Below, piece after piece: positions 1 to 8,015 of a stretch of 50,808 nt of DNA; the stretch's first letter is position 1; each line of letters opens with the position of its first letter. Source of the DNA: UBA7398 sp964632545 (GTDB lineage: Bacteria; Actinomycetota; Actinomycetes; Nanopelagicales; Nanopelagicaceae); the NCBI GenBank assembly GCA_964632545.1, contig CAZWBQ010000010.1:1-50808 (forward strand), given 5' to 3'. Made by a program: the position numbers and the translations under genes. A model generated the notes under the pieces. It searched no databases. It saw nothing but the letters and a program-made list of their open reading frames with translations, and had not been told where the DNA came from.

Positions 1-28
1 CTCATGTGAGAACGCTACCAATTCTGAC

Positions 29-34
29 TAGAGT
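29..34 (+). promoter_or_regulatory. -10 element of a leaderless promoter for the LOG-family gene
   Basis: TAGAGT ends exactly 6 nt before the GTG start at 41, so transcription would begin at or next to the start codon. No Shine-Dalgarno sequence is visible. The same TANNNT-N6/7-start arrangement recurs at many genes of this window. No convincing -35 box is seen. Confidence 0.45.
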
Positions 35-40
35 TACGCC

Positions 41-574
41 GTGCGAATAGCGGTTTATTGCTCATCATCGGTGAAAGTCGCGCCCGAAAATCTGCAATTA
101 GGTTTTGACCTTGGCGCAGCGATTGCCGCAGCTGGACACGATCTTGTTTGGGGCGGTGGAAAAATTTCAGTTATGGGAACTGTTGCCGAAGGTGCACGCT
201 CAAAGGGTGGAACCACTATTGGTGTTATTCCCGAACGGCTCATGAATATTGAATTTATCGATAACGATAGCCACGAACTTTTAGTTGTAAAAGATATGCG
301 GGAACGCAAAGGAAAGATAGAAGAACTTTCAGATGCATTTCTAGTTCTACCTGGCGGAATCGGGACGTTAGAAGAATTTTTCGAAATTTGGGTCGGTCGG
401 TATTTGGGCTTCCATGAAAAACCAATTGCGGTATTAGATCCTTATGGAAGCTATGGTTCGCTACGGGTTGCCCTTGATGAACTAACAGAGAAGCATTTTA
501 TGAAACCTGGACAACATGACAAAGTATTTTGGAGCAAATCTATTTCAGATGTACTAACTTATTTAAGTAAATAA
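41..574 (+). CDS. LOG-family (TIGR00730) nucleoside 5'-monophosphate phosphoribohydrolase-like protein
   Basis: A 177-residue Rossmann-fold protein with the family signature PGGIGTLEEFFE at about residues 103-114, which carries the conserved Arg/Glu active site of 'lysine decarboxylase-like' LOG proteins. In plants and actinobacteria such enzymes release free bases from cytokinin riboside monophosphates. In bacteria of this kind the substrate is more likely a housekeeping nucleotide, so the exact reaction is open. Length is normal for the family (about 180-190). It starts with GTG and is followed after only 4 nt by an SRPBCC gene. M. tuberculosis Rv1205 is the probable counterpart, matching the gene order downstream. 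Cytoplasmic; no signal or membrane segment. Confidence 0.85.
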   Translation: MRIAVYCSSSVKVAPENLQLGFDLGAAIAAAGHDLVWGGGKISVMGTVAEGARSKGGTTIGVIPERLMNIEFIDNDSHELLVVKDMRERKGKIEELSDAFLVLPGGIGTLEEFFEIWVGRYLGFHEKPIAVLDPYGSYGSLRVALDELTEKHFMKPGQHDKVFWSKSISDVLTYLSK

Positions 575-578
575 TAAA

Positions 579-1040
579 ATGGATCTTTCAAAATTTGCAG
601 TGTCAGTTGAGATTAATTCTAATATTGAAACAGTCTGGCAAGCATTGACTGATTGGGAAACCCAAGGAAAGTGGATGCTGTTAACAAAAGTTTGGAGCCA
701 CCCGACACCAGATATTATCGGTACTAAAATTTCCGCATTTACTGGCATCGCACCCAAAAGTTTTCCAGTTAAAAAACAGAGCGCCTTTCCAAGAATCGGA
801 ATTCTTGATCAGATGGAAATTACCGAATGGCAGCCGCCTACTTTTTGCAAGGTTGTTCATACCGGCAATGTGATAAAAGGAATCGGGACATTTGAATTAA
901 TAAAAATATCTGATCAAAAAATTCGATTTAATTGGTATGAGGAGATCGCAGCTCCAGCGATAGTGCTCGCGCTAATTCGCCCTGGAATATTGCTCTCGGT
1001 GAGGTACTCACTTTGGCGTTTTGGGCGTTCCGTTGCTTGA
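579..1040 (+). CDS. SRPBCC (START-like) family protein
   Basis: A 153-residue protein beginning with a typical polyketide-cyclase/START-like strand and the pattern VEINSNIETVWQALTDWE, then GKWMLLTKV and a C-terminal amphipathic helix containing IRPGILLSVRYSLWRFGRS, as in actinobacterial SRPBCC proteins that bind a hydrophobic ligand in a deep cavity. The ligand cannot be told from sequence. It begins 4 nt after the LOG gene and is probably co-transcribed. A perfect 7-bp inverted repeat with one central base (1032-1046) overlaps the stop codon. It may be a weak hairpin but has no T-run. Confidence 0.75.
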   Translation: MDLSKFAVSVEINSNIETVWQALTDWETQGKWMLLTKVWSHPTPDIIGTKISAFTGIAPKSFPVKKQSAFPRIGILDQMEITEWQPPTFCKVVHTGNVIKGIGTFELIKISDQKIRFNWYEEIAAPAIVLALIRPGILLSVRYSLWRFGRSVA

Positions 1041-1064
1041 AGCAACCGAGTAATCTCTGCAAGT

Positions 1065-1271
1065 GTGAGCTCGCAAACCTTGGCGGAATTGATCGCCAAC
1101 CTTCCCGAAGAGGAACGAATTGTGCTCTCACTTCATTATGTGAAATCCATGACGACTGACCAGATTGCCGCCACGCTTCATGTTCCGGAGCGGGCGATAA
1201 TTACCGTTCTCGCAGCGGGGAAAGCTCGTCTGCATCAGAGCATTCCCTTCGATTTCCCTCAATCGCGATAA
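1065..1271 (+). CDS. Stand-alone sigma-70 region 4-like helix-turn-helix protein
   Basis: A 68-residue protein consisting essentially of one domain: LPEEERIVLSLHYVKSMTTDQIA followed by a second helix and a basic recognition-helix region ending near AAGKARLHQ. This is the ECF sigma-factor region 4 pattern (LP..eR.vl.L....g.s..EIA..L..p...v...l..A...L). Region 2, needed to recognise a -10 element, is missing, so it cannot be a complete sigma factor. It might bind DNA or RNA polymerase as a small regulator. The GTG start at 1065 is chosen because the domain fills the frame. In mycobacteria the neighbouring block holds sigE/rseA, which are absent here. Confidence 0.7.
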   Translation: MSSQTLAELIANLPEEERIVLSLHYVKSMTTDQIAATLHVPERAIITVLAAGKARLHQSIPFDFPQSR

Positions 1272-1336
1272 GTACGAGATACTTCTCCACCTACGCGCGA
1301 ACAACTTTCCCGCTTCAGCCCTGAAGGAGTCCATAA

Positions 1337-1516
1337 ATGGCAGCCATGAAACCTCGTACTGGTGATGGTCCGATGGAAGTAACCAAAGAGGCTCGGAGCT
1401 TGGTTATGCGGATTCCACTTGAAGGCGGCGGCCGGTTGGTTGTGGAGTTAAACCAAGAAGAAGCTAGAAATCTCGCGGATGTACTGCACGCGGCTGTTGC
1501 TCTTATTAAGAAGTAG
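1337..1516 (+). CDS. DUF3117 family protein
   Basis: A 59-residue protein starting MAAMKPRTGDGPMEVTKEAR and continuing with the block MRIPLEGGGRLVVEL, the near-invariant core of the actinobacterial DUF3117 family (M. tuberculosis Rv1211-like). Its function is unknown. An excellent Shine-Dalgarno sequence (AAGGAG at 1323-1328) lies 8 nt before the ATG, so unlike many neighbours it is translated from a leadered mRNA. It converges on nhaA with only 3 nt between the two stop codons, leaving no room for a terminator. Confidence 0.9.
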   Translation: MAAMKPRTGDGPMEVTKEARSLVMRIPLEGGGRLVVELNQEEARNLADVLHAAVALIKK

Positions 1517-1519
1517 AAC

Positions 1520-2671
1520 TTAACTATTTCCTAACTTTAAATTTCGAGCTCGGATTCGCAAAGCGCTCGCTGCAATTATGATCGATACTGGCAGAGTTAT
1601 TACTACCCCTAAAGTTGCGGCGCTTAAATCTGCACCAATCAAACTAAGTTGTGCAAAAAGCAAGGAAACCGAAAGCCCAAGAGTTCCAAGAATTCCGATT
1701 AAGAAGTAATCAGAATTGGTAAATTCACTTTTTTCTCTTGTGATTCTGAGTGCAATCCAAGCCCCCAATAGAATTCCAAAAGGTTTTCCAATTAAACGTG
1801 AAATCAATATTGAAATAGTGATTGGGTTAGTTAAATTTTCTAAATTGAAATTTAATGGAACTGCAAGTGCGGTGAAGATAAAGAGTGGCACCACTATGAA
1901 ACTTGAAATTGGTGTCCAAATTCTAAGCGCTTCTTCTGCACTGACTTGATCTGGATCATCATCTTGCGAACCAGGCATCAACATCCCAAGCGCTACTCCA
2001 CTAACAGTTGGATGAATGCCAGATTTGTAAGTGCAATACCAAACTAATAGCGCAACTAAGAAAGAGAGCGCACCTAACTGCAAATTCCTAGTACTATGAT
2101 AAAAAATGAATAACGCAACTATTGCGCCTAGCAACCAAGTAAATTGTAAAGTTTCAGTAAATCTAATAGCAATCACAATTATTGATCCCACATCGTCCAT
2201 AATTGCTAGAGCTAATAAGAATCCACGAAGCGCTATTGGCAAACCTTTTCCAAAAATAATCAGAGCGGCGAGTGCGATTGGTAAATCCGTCGCCATCGGA
2301 ACGCCCCAGGCGCTACTACTTCCAGTTAATAATTTTGCGAATAATAGATACAAAATTGCTGGGGTTGCCATCCCAAAGAGCGCGCCAAAAGCTGGCACTA
2401 GCGCGGCTTTCCAAGACTTTAAAACGCCCCAGCGAACTTCATTCCGTAGTTCCAATCCGGCAACAAAGAAAAAGATCACAAGGGCACCATCAGAAACCCA
2501 ATGGGAGAGCGAAAGTTTTAGATCTAGAAAGCCATATTCCATGCCTAAGTTATTAATTAGCCAGCTACCACTATTGGCTAAGTATAAAGAGAGGAGGGCA
2601 ATCGGTAGTAAAAGTAAGGCGGCGCTTGATTCAGACTTAAGAATCAGATTCAACGCCGAGAGCCGTCGCAC
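1520..2671 (-). CDS. nhaA: Na+/H+ antiporter NhaA
   Basis: A 383-residue polytopic membrane protein that exchanges cytoplasmic Na+ for external H+. Hallmarks of the NhaA family are visible: FFFVAGLELRNE at about 67-78, VPMATDLPIAL at 124-134 (the Asp of helix IV), and the paired aspartates of the ion-binding site in ALAIMDDVGS (residues 159-160). Length matches E. coli NhaA (388). The GTG start at 2671 is set by a strong AAAAGGAG ribosome-binding site 6 nt upstream. It is divergent from pepA across only 32 bp. An antiporter of this kind serves pH and Na+ homeostasis, and may work with a Na+-based energy economy. Confidence 0.93.
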   Translation of the reverse strand: MRRLSALNLILKSESSAALLLLPIALLSLYLANSGSWLINNLGMEYGFLDLKLSLSHWVSDGALVIFFFVAGLELRNEVRWGVLKSWKAALVPAFGALFGMATPAILYLLFAKLLTGSSSAWGVPMATDLPIALAALIIFGKGLPIALRGFLLALAIMDDVGSIIVIAIRFTETLQFTWLLGAIVALFIFYHSTRNLQLGALSFLVALLVWYCTYKSGIHPTVSGVALGMLMPGSQDDDPDQVSAEEALRIWTPISSFIVVPLFIFTALAVPLNFNLENLTNPITISILISRLIGKPFGILLGAWIALRITREKSEFTNSDYFLIGILGTLGLSVSLLFAQLSLIGADLSAATLGVVITLPVSIIIAASALRIRARNLKLGNS

Positions 2672-2690
2672 AAGAACTCCTTTTTTTCGT

Positions 2691-2696
2691 TAGCGT
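2691..2696 (+). promoter_or_regulatory. -10 element of a leaderless promoter for pepA
   Basis: TAGCGT lies 7 nt before the pepA ATG (2704), with no ribosome-binding site between. The strong AAGGAG in this gap is on the opposite strand and serves nhaA. Confidence 0.4.
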
Positions 2697-2703
2697 CCGC
2701 TCT

Positions 2704-4209
2704 ATGAACAGAGCAGTCCCAAGGCTTACCAGCCTAGATCTACAGTTCCAGAGTACCGAAAACCCAATACTTCTCGCGGGAGTACATGCGATCGCACTCC
2801 CATTACTTGTAAGCGAAACTGGCGTAAAAGTTGCCAATGTAAAAGGTTTCGATCGTACTTTAGCGAAAATAACGGGGATCTCACTGCAAAATGAAATTGA
2901 AAAAGCCACAACACCACTAACTGGAAAAGTTGGCGAAGTAATTGAGATTTCAATTTCTGGAGATAAATCAAAGTTACAACGAATATTCTTAGTTGGAGTT
3001 GGCGCTGGTACCCCATCGGATTTGCGAAAAGTTGGTGCGCTTCTAGGCAGAAGAGTAAAAGGGAGCAACTCACATTTATTGTCGGTATGTGCTGGAGATA
3101 GTAAATCCATCAAAGCTCATGCAATTGCAATGGCGCTCGCAACCTACACCTGGGCTGACAAGAGTGGCCCAGCTCCTGAAACTCCACGGTTTTCAATTAT
3201 GGGAAATTTTTCAGCAGAACTTGAGTTAGCCCAAATCGAAGTTGAATCTATTTGGATCGCGAGAAATTTAATTCATACACCTGCAAACGTCGCAACACCT
3301 GCATGGTTAGCTGGTCAAGCAAAAATATTAACAAAGAGCCCTTCTATAAAAGTTGCAGTAAAGAGTGGAAAAGAACTTGCTGAGTTCGGTGGATTAAGAG
3401 CGGTCGGAAATTCATCGAGAAATCACCCACCTAGATTTATCCAAGTTACATACGCACCACGCGGGTCCAAAAATTGGAAACATGTAGTTTTGGTCGGAAA
3501 AGGAATTACTTTTGACACTGGCGGGGTATCGCTAAAACGCCCTTATGACAACATGATTGCAATGAAGAGCGATATGGCAGGTGCAGCAGCAATTTTGGCA
3601 ACAGTCATTGCAGTGTCAAAATTAGAATTAAAAGTAAGAGTTACCGTTTTGATGATGTGTGCAGAAAATGCGCTTTCCGGATCTTCGCAACGGCCATCGG
3701 ATGTAATTAAACATTATGGTGGCACCACTGTTGAGGTAATTAATACTGACGCAGAAGGACGTTTGGTTTTAGCTGACGGTCTAGCGTTTGCGGATAAGAA
3801 TTTAAATCCTGATTATTTAATTGATGTTGCAACATTGACTAGCGCAGCGACGCTTGGATTGGGGCGTCAATATGGTGCGATGTATACACGTGATTCAAAG
3901 CTAGCAAAACAACTTCATGAAATTGGCGAAGTATCTGGGGATCGAGTGTGGCACATGCCGCTTGTTGATGATTATGAAGTGGCACTTGAAAGTGACATTG
4001 CTGATTACAACCATACCGCTGACAAATTTAAGTTCTCTGCAGGATCTGTAACTGCAGCTCTCTTTCTGGAAAAATTTGTGGGCAAGCGAAAATGGGTACA
4101 TTTCGATATCGCTGGGCCTGGTCGATCTGAAGTTGATGCAGGTGAATTTGTAAAAGGTGGAACTGGTTTTGCTGTTCGACTCCTGACGGAATGGATTGCA
4201 ACTTTGTGA
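2704..4209 (+). CDS. pepA: Leucyl aminopeptidase (M17 family)
   Basis: A 501-residue cytosolic di-metal aminopeptidase that removes N-terminal residues from peptides. The N-terminal half (about 1-165) is the variable macro-like domain; the C-terminal half is catalytic. Metal and active-site motifs are intact: GKGITFDTGG at 265-274 (Lys266, Asp271), MKSDMAGAA around 287-295, and NTDAEGRL at 347-354. Length is the family norm. Transcription probably starts at the ATG itself (see the -10 element at 2691). Its stop codon overlaps the proposed GTG start of the downstream methyltransferase as GTGA, indicating translational coupling. PepA can also bind DNA in E. coli, but nothing here indicates that role. 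Confidence 0.94.
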   Translation: MNRAVPRLTSLDLQFQSTENPILLAGVHAIALPLLVSETGVKVANVKGFDRTLAKITGISLQNEIEKATTPLTGKVGEVIEISISGDKSKLQRIFLVGVGAGTPSDLRKVGALLGRRVKGSNSHLLSVCAGDSKSIKAHAIAMALATYTWADKSGPAPETPRFSIMGNFSAELELAQIEVESIWIARNLIHTPANVATPAWLAGQAKILTKSPSIKVAVKSGKELAEFGGLRAVGNSSRNHPPRFIQVTYAPRGSKNWKHVVLVGKGITFDTGGVSLKRPYDNMIAMKSDMAGAAAILATVIAVSKLELKVRVTVLMMCAENALSGSSQRPSDVIKHYGGTTVEVINTDAEGRLVLADGLAFADKNLNPDYLIDVATLTSAATLGLGRQYGAMYTRDSKLAKQLHEIGEVSGDRVWHMPLVDDYEVALESDIADYNHTADKFKFSAGSVTAALFLEKFVGKRKWVHFDIAGPGRSEVDAGEFVKGGTGFAVRLLTEWIATL

Positions 4210-4841
4210 GCATTCCACGTGGCGATATGAATTCATTTTCTGAAAATTATTTACCTGAAGATACAGTCACACAGCGGGCTCGCGCGCGCGGTGACGAAAT
4301 TGGCGCGCTAAACACCACTCCAATTGTTGGTTCATTTCTTCGATACGTAACCCATTTAATTGGAGCAACATCAGTAGTGGAAGTCGGAACTGGTTCAGGC
4401 GTTAGTGGATTATGGATTTTCAAAGGTTTAGCAAAACATGGAGTATTAACTTCAATTGATGAAGAAGCTGAAAATTCTAAAATTTCTCGAACCGCTTTTG
4501 AAGATGGCGACATTAACGCTGCGCGCTATAGATTGATTACCGGTAGCACCAGAGATGTAATTTCAAAACTCGCTGACAGCCTTTATGATTTATTTATCAT
4601 TAGAGATTTTAATGATCTACTTGAATCAGTTGATCAAGCTTTTCGAGCGCTACGCCCCGGTGGAGTTCTACTAATTGATAGCGCCCTTGGCGGGGGTAAA
4701 GTTGCAGATCCAACTCAGCGCGATCCGATCACTATTTCACGTAGAGAAACTATTAAAGCGATAAAAGAGTCGGACGAACGTTGGGAGCCAATGCTGTTGC
4801 CGCTTGGCGAAGGTGTCTTAGTTGCCACAAAGTTGAATTAG
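4206..4841 (+). CDS. O-methyltransferase (family 3, SAM-dependent)
   Basis: A class I SAM-dependent methyltransferase. Motif I is VVEVGTGSGVSGLWI, followed by an acidic residue ending beta-2 in LTSIDEE and by IIRDFNDL/LRPGGVLLIDSAL typical of the family-3 O-methyltransferases (M. tuberculosis Rv1220c-like). The start is ambiguous. ATG at 4191 would overlap pepA by 19 nt, GTG at 4206 gives a clean GTGA 4-nt overlap with the pepA stop, and ATG at 4227 is internal. I favour 4206 because this coupling is used repeatedly here. The substrate is unknown. In mycobacteria this gene sits beside sigE-rseA-htrA-tatB; here htrA follows directly after an 88-bp gap. Confidence 0.85.
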   Translation: MSIPRGDMNSFSENYLPEDTVTQRARARGDEIGALNTTPIVGSFLRYVTHLIGATSVVEVGTGSGVSGLWIFKGLAKHGVLTSIDEEAENSKISRTAFEDGDINAARYRLITGSTRDVISKLADSLYDLFIIRDFNDLLESVDQAFRALRPGGVLLIDSALGGGKVADPTQRDPITISRRETIKAIKESDERWEPMLLPLGEGVLVATKLN

Positions 4842-4929
4842 AACTCTGAGCGTAATCTCAGCCAAATTTCACAGAGCGTTTAGTTATAACGTTGAAAATG
4901 AATTACTTAAATCGAAACGGAAGTAAAAA

Positions 4930-6066
4930 ATGAACCAAGAGAATGTGCCAGCCTGGTGGTCCCACCCAGATCACGAAGTTACTGGTAATCGTAAAGAATT
5001 ACGTAAGCCAGTATCTGGCACGATTGCGATCGCATTAATCGCGGGAGTAATCGGTGGCATTGGCGGAAATTACTTTGGCAACGACAATATTTCAGCCCAC
5101 AACGTTAAATTAGTATCTGCAAGCAGCACGGTAGAACGGCAGCCAGATTCAATCGCTGGAATTGCAGCTCGAGTCCTACCGTCTGTTGTTTCAATCATGA
5201 TTAACACTCAAATGGGTGGCGCTTCTGGTTCTGGTTTTGTTATTAGAAGTGATGGGTACATCCTTACAAACAATCACGTAGTAGCTGGCGCTGCTAACCA
5301 ACAAGGCGATATCACTGTGACGCTTAATGATGGTAAAACTTTTAGCGCAAAAATACTTGGGCGAGATGCTGCCTATGACCTTGCAGTTTTGAAAATTTCT
5401 GCAACTGGGTTATCCGCCTTGCAATTTGGTGATAGCGATGCAATTCAAGTTGGCGATAATGTAATCGCAATTGGTTCACCGCTAGGACTTTCCGGGACAG
5501 TAACTTCTGGAATTATTAGCGCCAAAAATCGAGCTGTAACTTCAGGAACTGGAACTAGCGAAAGTTCATTTATCAACGCGCTTCAAACCGATGCTGCAAT
5601 TAATCCAGGAAATTCTGGGGGACCGCTCGTTGATGCCACTGGTGCAGTTGTAGGAGTTAACTCCGCTATTGCTACATTAAGTTCTTCATATGGAAGTCAG
5701 TCTGGATCAATTGGCTTAGGATTTGCAATTCCGATAAATCAAGCTAAAAAAACAGCGGAACAATTAATAAATAACGGTAAGGCTACCTATCCAATTATGG
5801 GCGTAATGGTTGATTCTAATTTTCCAGGAACTGGCGCAAAGGTTTCTGATCGCTCTGGTTCGGTCGTTGTTGGCGGCCCAGCTGCAAAAGCTGGAATGCT
5901 TGCAGGCGATGTCATCATAAAAATGGATGGTGTCGCAATTCATTCATCGGATGAATTAATTGTTGCGATTAGATCGCATGATGTTGGCGATGTTATTTCA
6001 GTTACATACACCCGTAACGGAAAAGAATCGACTGTAAAAATTACCTTAGCAGCCGCTAAGAACTAA
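4930..6066 (+). CDS. htrA: HtrA/DegP-type serine protease with PDZ domain
   Basis: A 378-residue membrane-anchored protease for quality control of extracytoplasmic proteins. It has a short cytoplasmic tail, one membrane segment (about 30-50), a trypsin-like domain with the full triad (His116 in NNHVV, Asp150 in AYDLAVL, Ser229 in GNSGGPL) and one C-terminal PDZ domain (about 285-375). The first residues, with WW and two histidines, resemble the short cytoplasmic lead of actinobacterial HtrA/PepD proteins. The 88-bp upstream gap contains a 5-bp inverted repeat (CTGAG/CTCAG, 4846-4861) and a -10-like TATAAC (4885-4890). A GGAAG stretch precedes the ATG. tatB and mrp follow. The usual upstream regulators sigE and rseA are missing. 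Confidence 0.92.
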   Translation: MNQENVPAWWSHPDHEVTGNRKELRKPVSGTIAIALIAGVIGGIGGNYFGNDNISAHNVKLVSASSTVERQPDSIAGIAARVLPSVVSIMINTQMGGASGSGFVIRSDGYILTNNHVVAGAANQQGDITVTLNDGKTFSAKILGRDAAYDLAVLKISATGLSALQFGDSDAIQVGDNVIAIGSPLGLSGTVTSGIISAKNRAVTSGTGTSESSFINALQTDAAINPGNSGGPLVDATGAVVGVNSAIATLSSSYGSQSGSIGLGFAIPINQAKKTAEQLINNGKATYPIMGVMVDSNFPGTGAKVSDRSGSVVVGGPAAKAGMLAGDVIIKMDGVAIHSSDELIVAIRSHDVGDVISVTYTRNGKESTVKITLAAAKN

Positions 6067-6076
6067 GTTAATTTAG

Positions 6077-6109
6077 CTAGGGTTGAGGGAAGTCCAAATT
6101 TGACCCTAG
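6077..6109. repeat. 7-bp inverted repeat overlapping the tatB promoter
   Basis: CTAGGGT (6077-6083) and ACCCTAG (6103-6109) are perfect reverse complements separated by 19 nt. The right arm runs into the -10 hexamer TAGTAT (6107-6112). It could be an operator or a weak hairpin after htrA. No T-run follows, so a terminator is unlikely. Confidence 0.35.
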
Positions 6110-6112
6110 TAT
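6083..6112 (+). promoter_or_regulatory. Leaderless promoter of tatB-mrp
   Basis: A -35-like TTGAGG (6083-6088) and a -10 TAGTAT (6107-6112) are separated by 18 nt. The ATG of tatB follows after exactly 6 nt, so the transcript would start at the initiation codon. No ribosome-binding site is present. Confidence 0.45.
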
Positions 6113-6118
6113 TGGGCC

Positions 6119-6433
6119 ATGTTCGATATCGGCGCTGGCGAAATGATCGGTTTAGCAGTTATCGCAATTTTCTTAGTAGGACCAGAACGACTGCCTAAAC
6201 TTGCAGTAGATGCTGCAAAGTTATTAAAAAAAGTTAGAAACTTTTCACAATTTGCCACGATGCAATTACGGGATAATTTAGGACCTGGATTTGAAGATTT
6301 AGATGTAAAAGATCTGCATCCAAAGACATTTATAAAAAAGCATTTAAACGAAGTTATCGATGAAAATACCAGCGCCGTTAAAGAAATAAATGAAATTAAG
6401 AAAATCACAAAACTAGATCCAGAAATACTATGA
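6119..6433 (+). CDS. tatB: Twin-arginine translocase subunit TatB
   Basis: A 104-residue TatA/B-type protein: one N-terminal transmembrane helix (about 5-21, IGAGEMIGLAVIAIFLVGPERLP), the conserved Gly-Pro hinge GPERLPK, then an amphipathic helix and a charged cytoplasmic tail. The long first amphipathic helix and the position after htrA and before mrp, as in M. tuberculosis Rv1224, favour TatB over TatA. TatB acts with TatC as receptor for folded substrates carrying twin-arginine signals. No tatC or tatA is in the window. The last four bases overlap the mrp start (ATGA), so the two are coupled. Confidence 0.88.
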   Translation: MFDIGAGEMIGLAVIAIFLVGPERLPKLAVDAAKLLKKVRNFSQFATMQLRDNLGPGFEDLDVKDLHPKTFIKKHLNEVIDENTSAVKEINEIKKITKLDPEIL

Positions 6434-7548
6434 CGCTTTCTAAAATTAATGCCGCTCTCGCAACAGTCTCAGATCCAGAATTACATAAACCACTTACTGA
6501 ATTAGGTATGGTTGAATCCGTTGCATTCGATTCCGGAGTGGCAACATTAGGAATTTTATTAACAATTTCTGGTTGTCCAATGCGTGATCGACTTACAGCT
6601 GATATTACAAAGGCGGTTTTAACAATTCCTGAAGTTAAGGAAGTGAAAATAAATTTTGGCGTGATGAGCGAGGAACAGCGCGGCGAAGTAAAGAAGATTT
6701 TGCAGGGAGGACGAGAGAAATTTATTCCATTTGCGCAACCAGACTCGCTTACCCGGGTATTTGGAATTGCTTCTGGAAAAGGCGGTGTTGGTAAATCTTC
6801 GGTCACGGTAAATCTTGCAGTAGCTACCGCTAAACGTGGATTTAAAGTCGGAATTCTAGATGCCGATGTTTATGGCCACTCAATCCCAAGGTTGATGGGG
6901 CTAGAAGGGCAACGTCCGACCGCCATTGATCAAACTTTCATTCCATTAGAAGCGCATGGCGTAAAAGTCGTATCGATGGAGATGTTCAAACCCGAGCGCT
7001 CAGATCCAATTGCGTATCGTGGTCCGCTTTTACATCGAGTCTTAGAACAATTATTGAGCGACGCTTATTGGGGCGATCTTGACTTTTTATATCTAGATTT
7101 GCCGCCAGGAACCGGAGATATCGCCATTTCGCTTGGCCAATTGATACCAGCTTCAGAAATTTTAGTTGTTACAACACCACAAATTGCTGCTGCGGAAGTT
7201 GCAGAACGCGCAGGTCGAATTGCACATCAGTTGAAACAACATTTACTTGGAGTTGTTGAAAACATGTCGGAATTTCCATGCCCACATTGCAGTGAACCAA
7301 TTTCATTATTTGGAAATAACGGTGGGGAAGAGACAGCAGCGCGTCTAAGTAGTTTAGTTGGTTCAGATGTTCCACTACTTGGCAAGATTCCATTTGATCC
7401 AAACCTCAGAGAGGGTGGCGATACCGGATCTCCATTAGTTTTACGAAACCCGGAATCGAATGCAGCTAAGGCGCTTGAAGCAATAGTTGATCAATTAACG
7501 CTCCGAAATAAATCTTTAGTCGGTGTCCGACTAGGGCTTAACGCCTGA
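6430..7548 (+). CDS. mrp: Mrp/NBP35-family iron-sulphur cluster carrier ATPase
   Basis: A 372-residue P-loop ATPase (ApbC type) thought to bind and deliver Fe-S clusters. Residues 1-85 form a MIP18/DUF59 domain with the conserved Cys in SGCPMRD (about 49). The deviant Walker A is GKGGVGKSS at 117-124, followed by GILDADVYGHS, and a CPHC motif near residue 280 binds the bridging cluster between two monomers. It starts inside the tatB stop (ATGA). Its 3' end overlaps the convergent DUF1003 gene by 18 bp. A cluster carrier fits a lineage relying on Wbl proteins and ferredoxins. Confidence 0.93.
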   Translation: MTLSKINAALATVSDPELHKPLTELGMVESVAFDSGVATLGILLTISGCPMRDRLTADITKAVLTIPEVKEVKINFGVMSEEQRGEVKKILQGGREKFIPFAQPDSLTRVFGIASGKGGVGKSSVTVNLAVATAKRGFKVGILDADVYGHSIPRLMGLEGQRPTAIDQTFIPLEAHGVKVVSMEMFKPERSDPIAYRGPLLHRVLEQLLSDAYWGDLDFLYLDLPPGTGDIAISLGQLIPASEILVVTTPQIAAAEVAERAGRIAHQLKQHLLGVVENMSEFPCPHCSEPISLFGNNGGEETAARLSSLVGSDVPLLGKIPFDPNLREGGDTGSPLVLRNPESNAAKALEAIVDQLTLRNKSLVGVRLGLNA

Positions 7549-8013
7549 GTTCTTTACAATTTTTTCGACAACATCTTCTAATTCACTTCGGACAAAATCA
7601 CGTGTTGCAATTTCACCTATGGCGGTACGCAAACTTGCAAGTTCTCTAGTTAAGTATTCGGTGTCTGCAAGATTTCGGTCATCGCGGGTTCGATCTTCTT
7701 GATATTGAATTCGATCACGATCTGCTTGTCTATTTTGGGCTAACAAAATCAGCGGCGCAGCATAAGAAGCTTGTAATGAGAGAATTAATGTTAAGAAAAT
7801 AAAAGGATAGCTATCAAAACGCCATTTATCTGGAGCTAACGAATTCCAGAGCGCCCAGGAGAGCACAAAGACTGTCATGTAAACCAAGAAGCGTGCAGTT
7901 CCTAAAAAGCGAGCAAATTTTTCAGAGAGTCTGCCGAAAGTTTCTGGGTCGTAGGATGGCCGAATTGAACGTCGCGCTTCACGAGGTGTATCTAAACCTT
8001 TAAACCGTGCCAT
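7531..8013 (-). CDS. DUF1003 membrane protein
   Basis: A 160-residue protein with two transmembrane helices (about 38-55 and 68-88) holding the DUF1003 signature FLVYMTVFVLSWALWN and SLQASYAAPLILLAQNRQ, flanked by a basic N-terminus and a charged coiled C-terminus (DRDRIQYQEDRTRDDRN). The family is widespread in actinobacteria and its function is unknown. It follows the MgtE-N/CBS gene by 2 nt and is surely co-transcribed with it, as in M. tuberculosis (Rv1231c-Rv1232c region). A role linked to divalent cations is therefore an inference from context only. Confidence 0.85.
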   Translation of the reverse strand: MARFKGLDTPREARRSIRPSYDPETFGRLSEKFARFLGTARFLVYMTVFVLSWALWNSLAPDKWRFDSYPFIFLTLILSLQASYAAPLILLAQNRQADRDRIQYQEDRTRDDRNLADTEYLTRELASLRTAIGEIATRDFVRSELEDVVEKIVKNSGVKP

Positions 8014-8015
8014 CT

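Noticed and set aside
2106..2693. Long plus-strand open frame of 195 codons opposite nhaA
   Set aside because: It lies wholly antisense to a clear NhaA gene; its translation has no domain pattern and is basic and low in hydrophobic organisation.
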